64,000 nucleotides of DNA from a virus: IMG/VR virus record IMGVR_UViG_3300032294_002612, positions 1 to 64,000 of that record, one strand, 5' to 3'. Position 1 is the first letter of the stretch, and each line of letters opens with the position of its first letter. A model generated the notes under the pieces. That model was not told the origin of the DNA, searched no databases, and was given only the letters and a program-made list of their open reading frames with translations. Both the position numbers and the translations under genes were made by a program. Below, piece after piece: positions 62,560-64,000 of the stretch.

Positions 62560-64000
62560 ATGCAATCAAAACCAAATTCAAAAAATGTAATTTATGTAAA
62601 TTTTAATGGTGAAACTATTCAAAATAATGCAATTTTAGGTTCTCAATCATTAACAAATTATATTGGATGGGTGGCTTATGCAAATGAGTGGGATATTGAT
62701 GGTACGATAATTACAGATAATAATAGAATTTCTAGTATAAAAGTGCCCCCCGCATCTGCTACGGGCTTAACAATTGACACTCAAAATATTTTAAAACAAT
62801 TGGCTAATAAATATGATATATTTGACGTAAATGTCACAGATGAAAGAGGGGTTTATGAGAACGCAAGTGGATTCAAATGCATGCTAATCGTTACAGGAAG
62901 ACCTTCTATAAACGAATTTAATCAACTCACTGCGGCAAATAACCGATCAGAAAATACTATATGGCCATATTCTTATAGAAGATTTATTTCCAATCCTTTA
63001 AATGATAGTTTTTCTTTTTGGTCAGCAGCTGGTTTAGCAGGAACAGCTAGTATTTTAGGAACCGTAATCGCTTCAAATTTATCTTTTGATATTTTTAAAC
63101 CAATGATTGCATTTCTTTGGGTTAATGCTCCAAATGCTGTTAGGAAGAAAATAAATGAAAATCAGTATGAAACAAATTTCATTCAAAGTTCCAGTCCAGC
63201 CGTAGTATTCAATACTCAAAAAATATCTCGTACAGCAGCTCATGAGGCTGGTCATCTTTTTGGTTTATGGCATGATAGTCAAATGCCAGATAAAGAATAT
63301 TATAATGGTCATAATGACTGGGCTCCAATAATGGGATGGCCAGGCACACGCCTACTTCAGCAATGGAGTAAAGGCGAGTATTTTGGCCACGTTCAAAGTG
63401 TTGCACCTCTTGGTGGACAAGGAAATATAAACTACAATTTTTTTGGATCTCCCCAAGATGATTTAATAATTATTGGAAGTCAACTCGGTTTTATAAAATC
63501 TCCTAAAAACAGTATATCAAAAACAAATGTTCGCGCGAGTGATTATGAAAAATATGAACTTATAGCAAATCAAGATGCATGTTGGTATAATATGGATAAT
63601 TTAGGTGTTTATAGTCGTGTAATTAGCCAGTCGGATGTTGTTACTTTTAATAATAAAAAAGTGATAGAAGGTATGATTGGTTTTCCAGGAGACTTCGAAA
63701 TAATAAAAATGGTGTTACAACGTGGAACATATAATTTTACAATAGACCCAATTTGGCATAACCCCGAATCAATGCTAGATATTAACATGCAAATTTTTAA
63801 TTGTCATTGTCATAAGGCCAAAGAAGATTCCGCAGTAAATTGTAATAAAGAAGATTTACCGACTACTTATCCAGAGAATATATCATCAGAAAATTTCCAA
63901 TGCATATCTTTTGATAATTGTTTGGATAAGTATAAATATGATAATTTTTTGGTCACTACCCCTCCAGATAATGATTTTAATGGTTTAACTGTAACAGTAA
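62560..64000 (+). CDS. Virion-module metzincin protease 3 (partial, runs off right edge)
   Basis: 480 codons seen. MQSKPNSKNVIYVNFNG at the start matches protease 1 (MQTKPGSENVFYIEFNG). The zinc motif HEAGHLFGLWHD lies at about residues 227-238, with Met-turn-like WAPIMGW, then the GMIGFPGDFEIIKMVLQRGT domain. The C-terminus lies outside the window. Confidence 0.75.
   Translation, partial: MQSKPNSKNVIYVNFNGETIQNNAILGSQSLTNYIGWVAYANEWDIDGTIITDNNRISSIKVPPASATGLTIDTQNILKQLANKYDIFDVNVTDERGVYENASGFKCMLIVTGRPSINEFNQLTAANNRSENTIWPYSYRRFISNPLNDSFSFWSAAGLAGTASILGTVIASNLSFDIFKPMIAFLWVNAPNAVRKKINENQYETNFIQSSSPAVVFNTQKISRTAAHEAGHLFGLWHDSQMPDKEYYNGHNDWAPIMGWPGTRLLQQWSKGEYFGHVQSVAPLGGQGNINYNFFGSPQDDLIIIGSQLGFIKSPKNSISKTNVRASDYEKYELIANQDACWYNMDNLGVYSRVISQSDVVTFNNKKVIEGMIGFPGDFEIIKMVLQRGTYNFTIDPIWHNPESMLDINMQIFNCHCHKAKEDSAVNCNKEDLPTTYPENISSENFQCISFDNCLDKYKYDNFLVTTPPDNDFNGLTVTV

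Noticed and set aside
1-64000. Stop-codon reassignment as in some large phages
   Set aside because: TAA, TAG and TGA all end genes at sensible places (for example TAG at 16997, TGA in many ATGA overlaps).

Overview
The window is about 64 kb from the genome of a large tailed bacteriophage (Caudoviricetes-like). The hallmarks are a large terminase, a portal protein, tail-fibre-like proteins, a phage-type sigma factor, rIIA/rIIB-like proteins, nine tRNA-type genes, free-standing homing endonucleases and dozens of very short, tightly packed genes. All three stop codons are used normally. The host cannot be named from this sequence.

Layout. (1) About 1-16.2 kb is AT-rich and mostly on the minus strand: tail-fibre/adhesin genes, portal, terminase, an ERCC4-type nuclease, a sigma-like factor, a leucine-rich-repeat virion protein, PhoH and small heat-shock protein genes. 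(2) About 16.6-32.1 kb is a clearly GC-richer cluster, almost all on the plus strand, of small early-type genes (GP88-like, DUF932-like, HhH-GPD-like, rIIB, rIIA). It is divided into short transcription units by eleven copies of a composite palindromic, GC-rich element. In its middle lie an AT-rich patch with an HNH endonuclease and a tRNA-Lys-like gene, and an ORF-poor stretch of about 840 nt that looks like a large structured RNA (GOLLD/ROOL type) directly before tRNA-Cys. (3) About 32.2-32.6 kb is a tRNA cluster (Glu, Asp, Ile, Ser). (4) About 32.8-53.1 kb is an AT-rich, mainly minus-strand block of small accessory genes, with recognisable UV-damage endonuclease, SET-domain, RuvB-like, HAD-like, calcineurin-like, YopX-like and metalloprotease genes, two more tRNAs and two plus-strand endonucleases. 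(5) About 53.2-64 kb is a plus-strand virion module with three paralogous secreted-type metzincin proteases set among beta-rich adhesin-like proteins.

How it works together. Two promoter systems can be read by eye. Early/accessory genes on both strands carry TTGACA-N16/17-TAnnnT promoters in which the start codon follows the -10 box by only 6 nt in 18 cases, so the mRNAs should be leaderless. Second and later genes in a unit are often reached by ATGA-type overlaps or, less often, have a Shine-Dalgarno. Virion-type genes and all three free-standing endonuclease genes instead carry an AGTGTAA(T/A)-type element without a -35 box, in most cases 5-7 nt before the start codon. This is a candidate late promoter, perhaps read by the phage sigma-like factor. 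The leaderless design, the eleven-copy element and the large RNA are the observations most worth following up.
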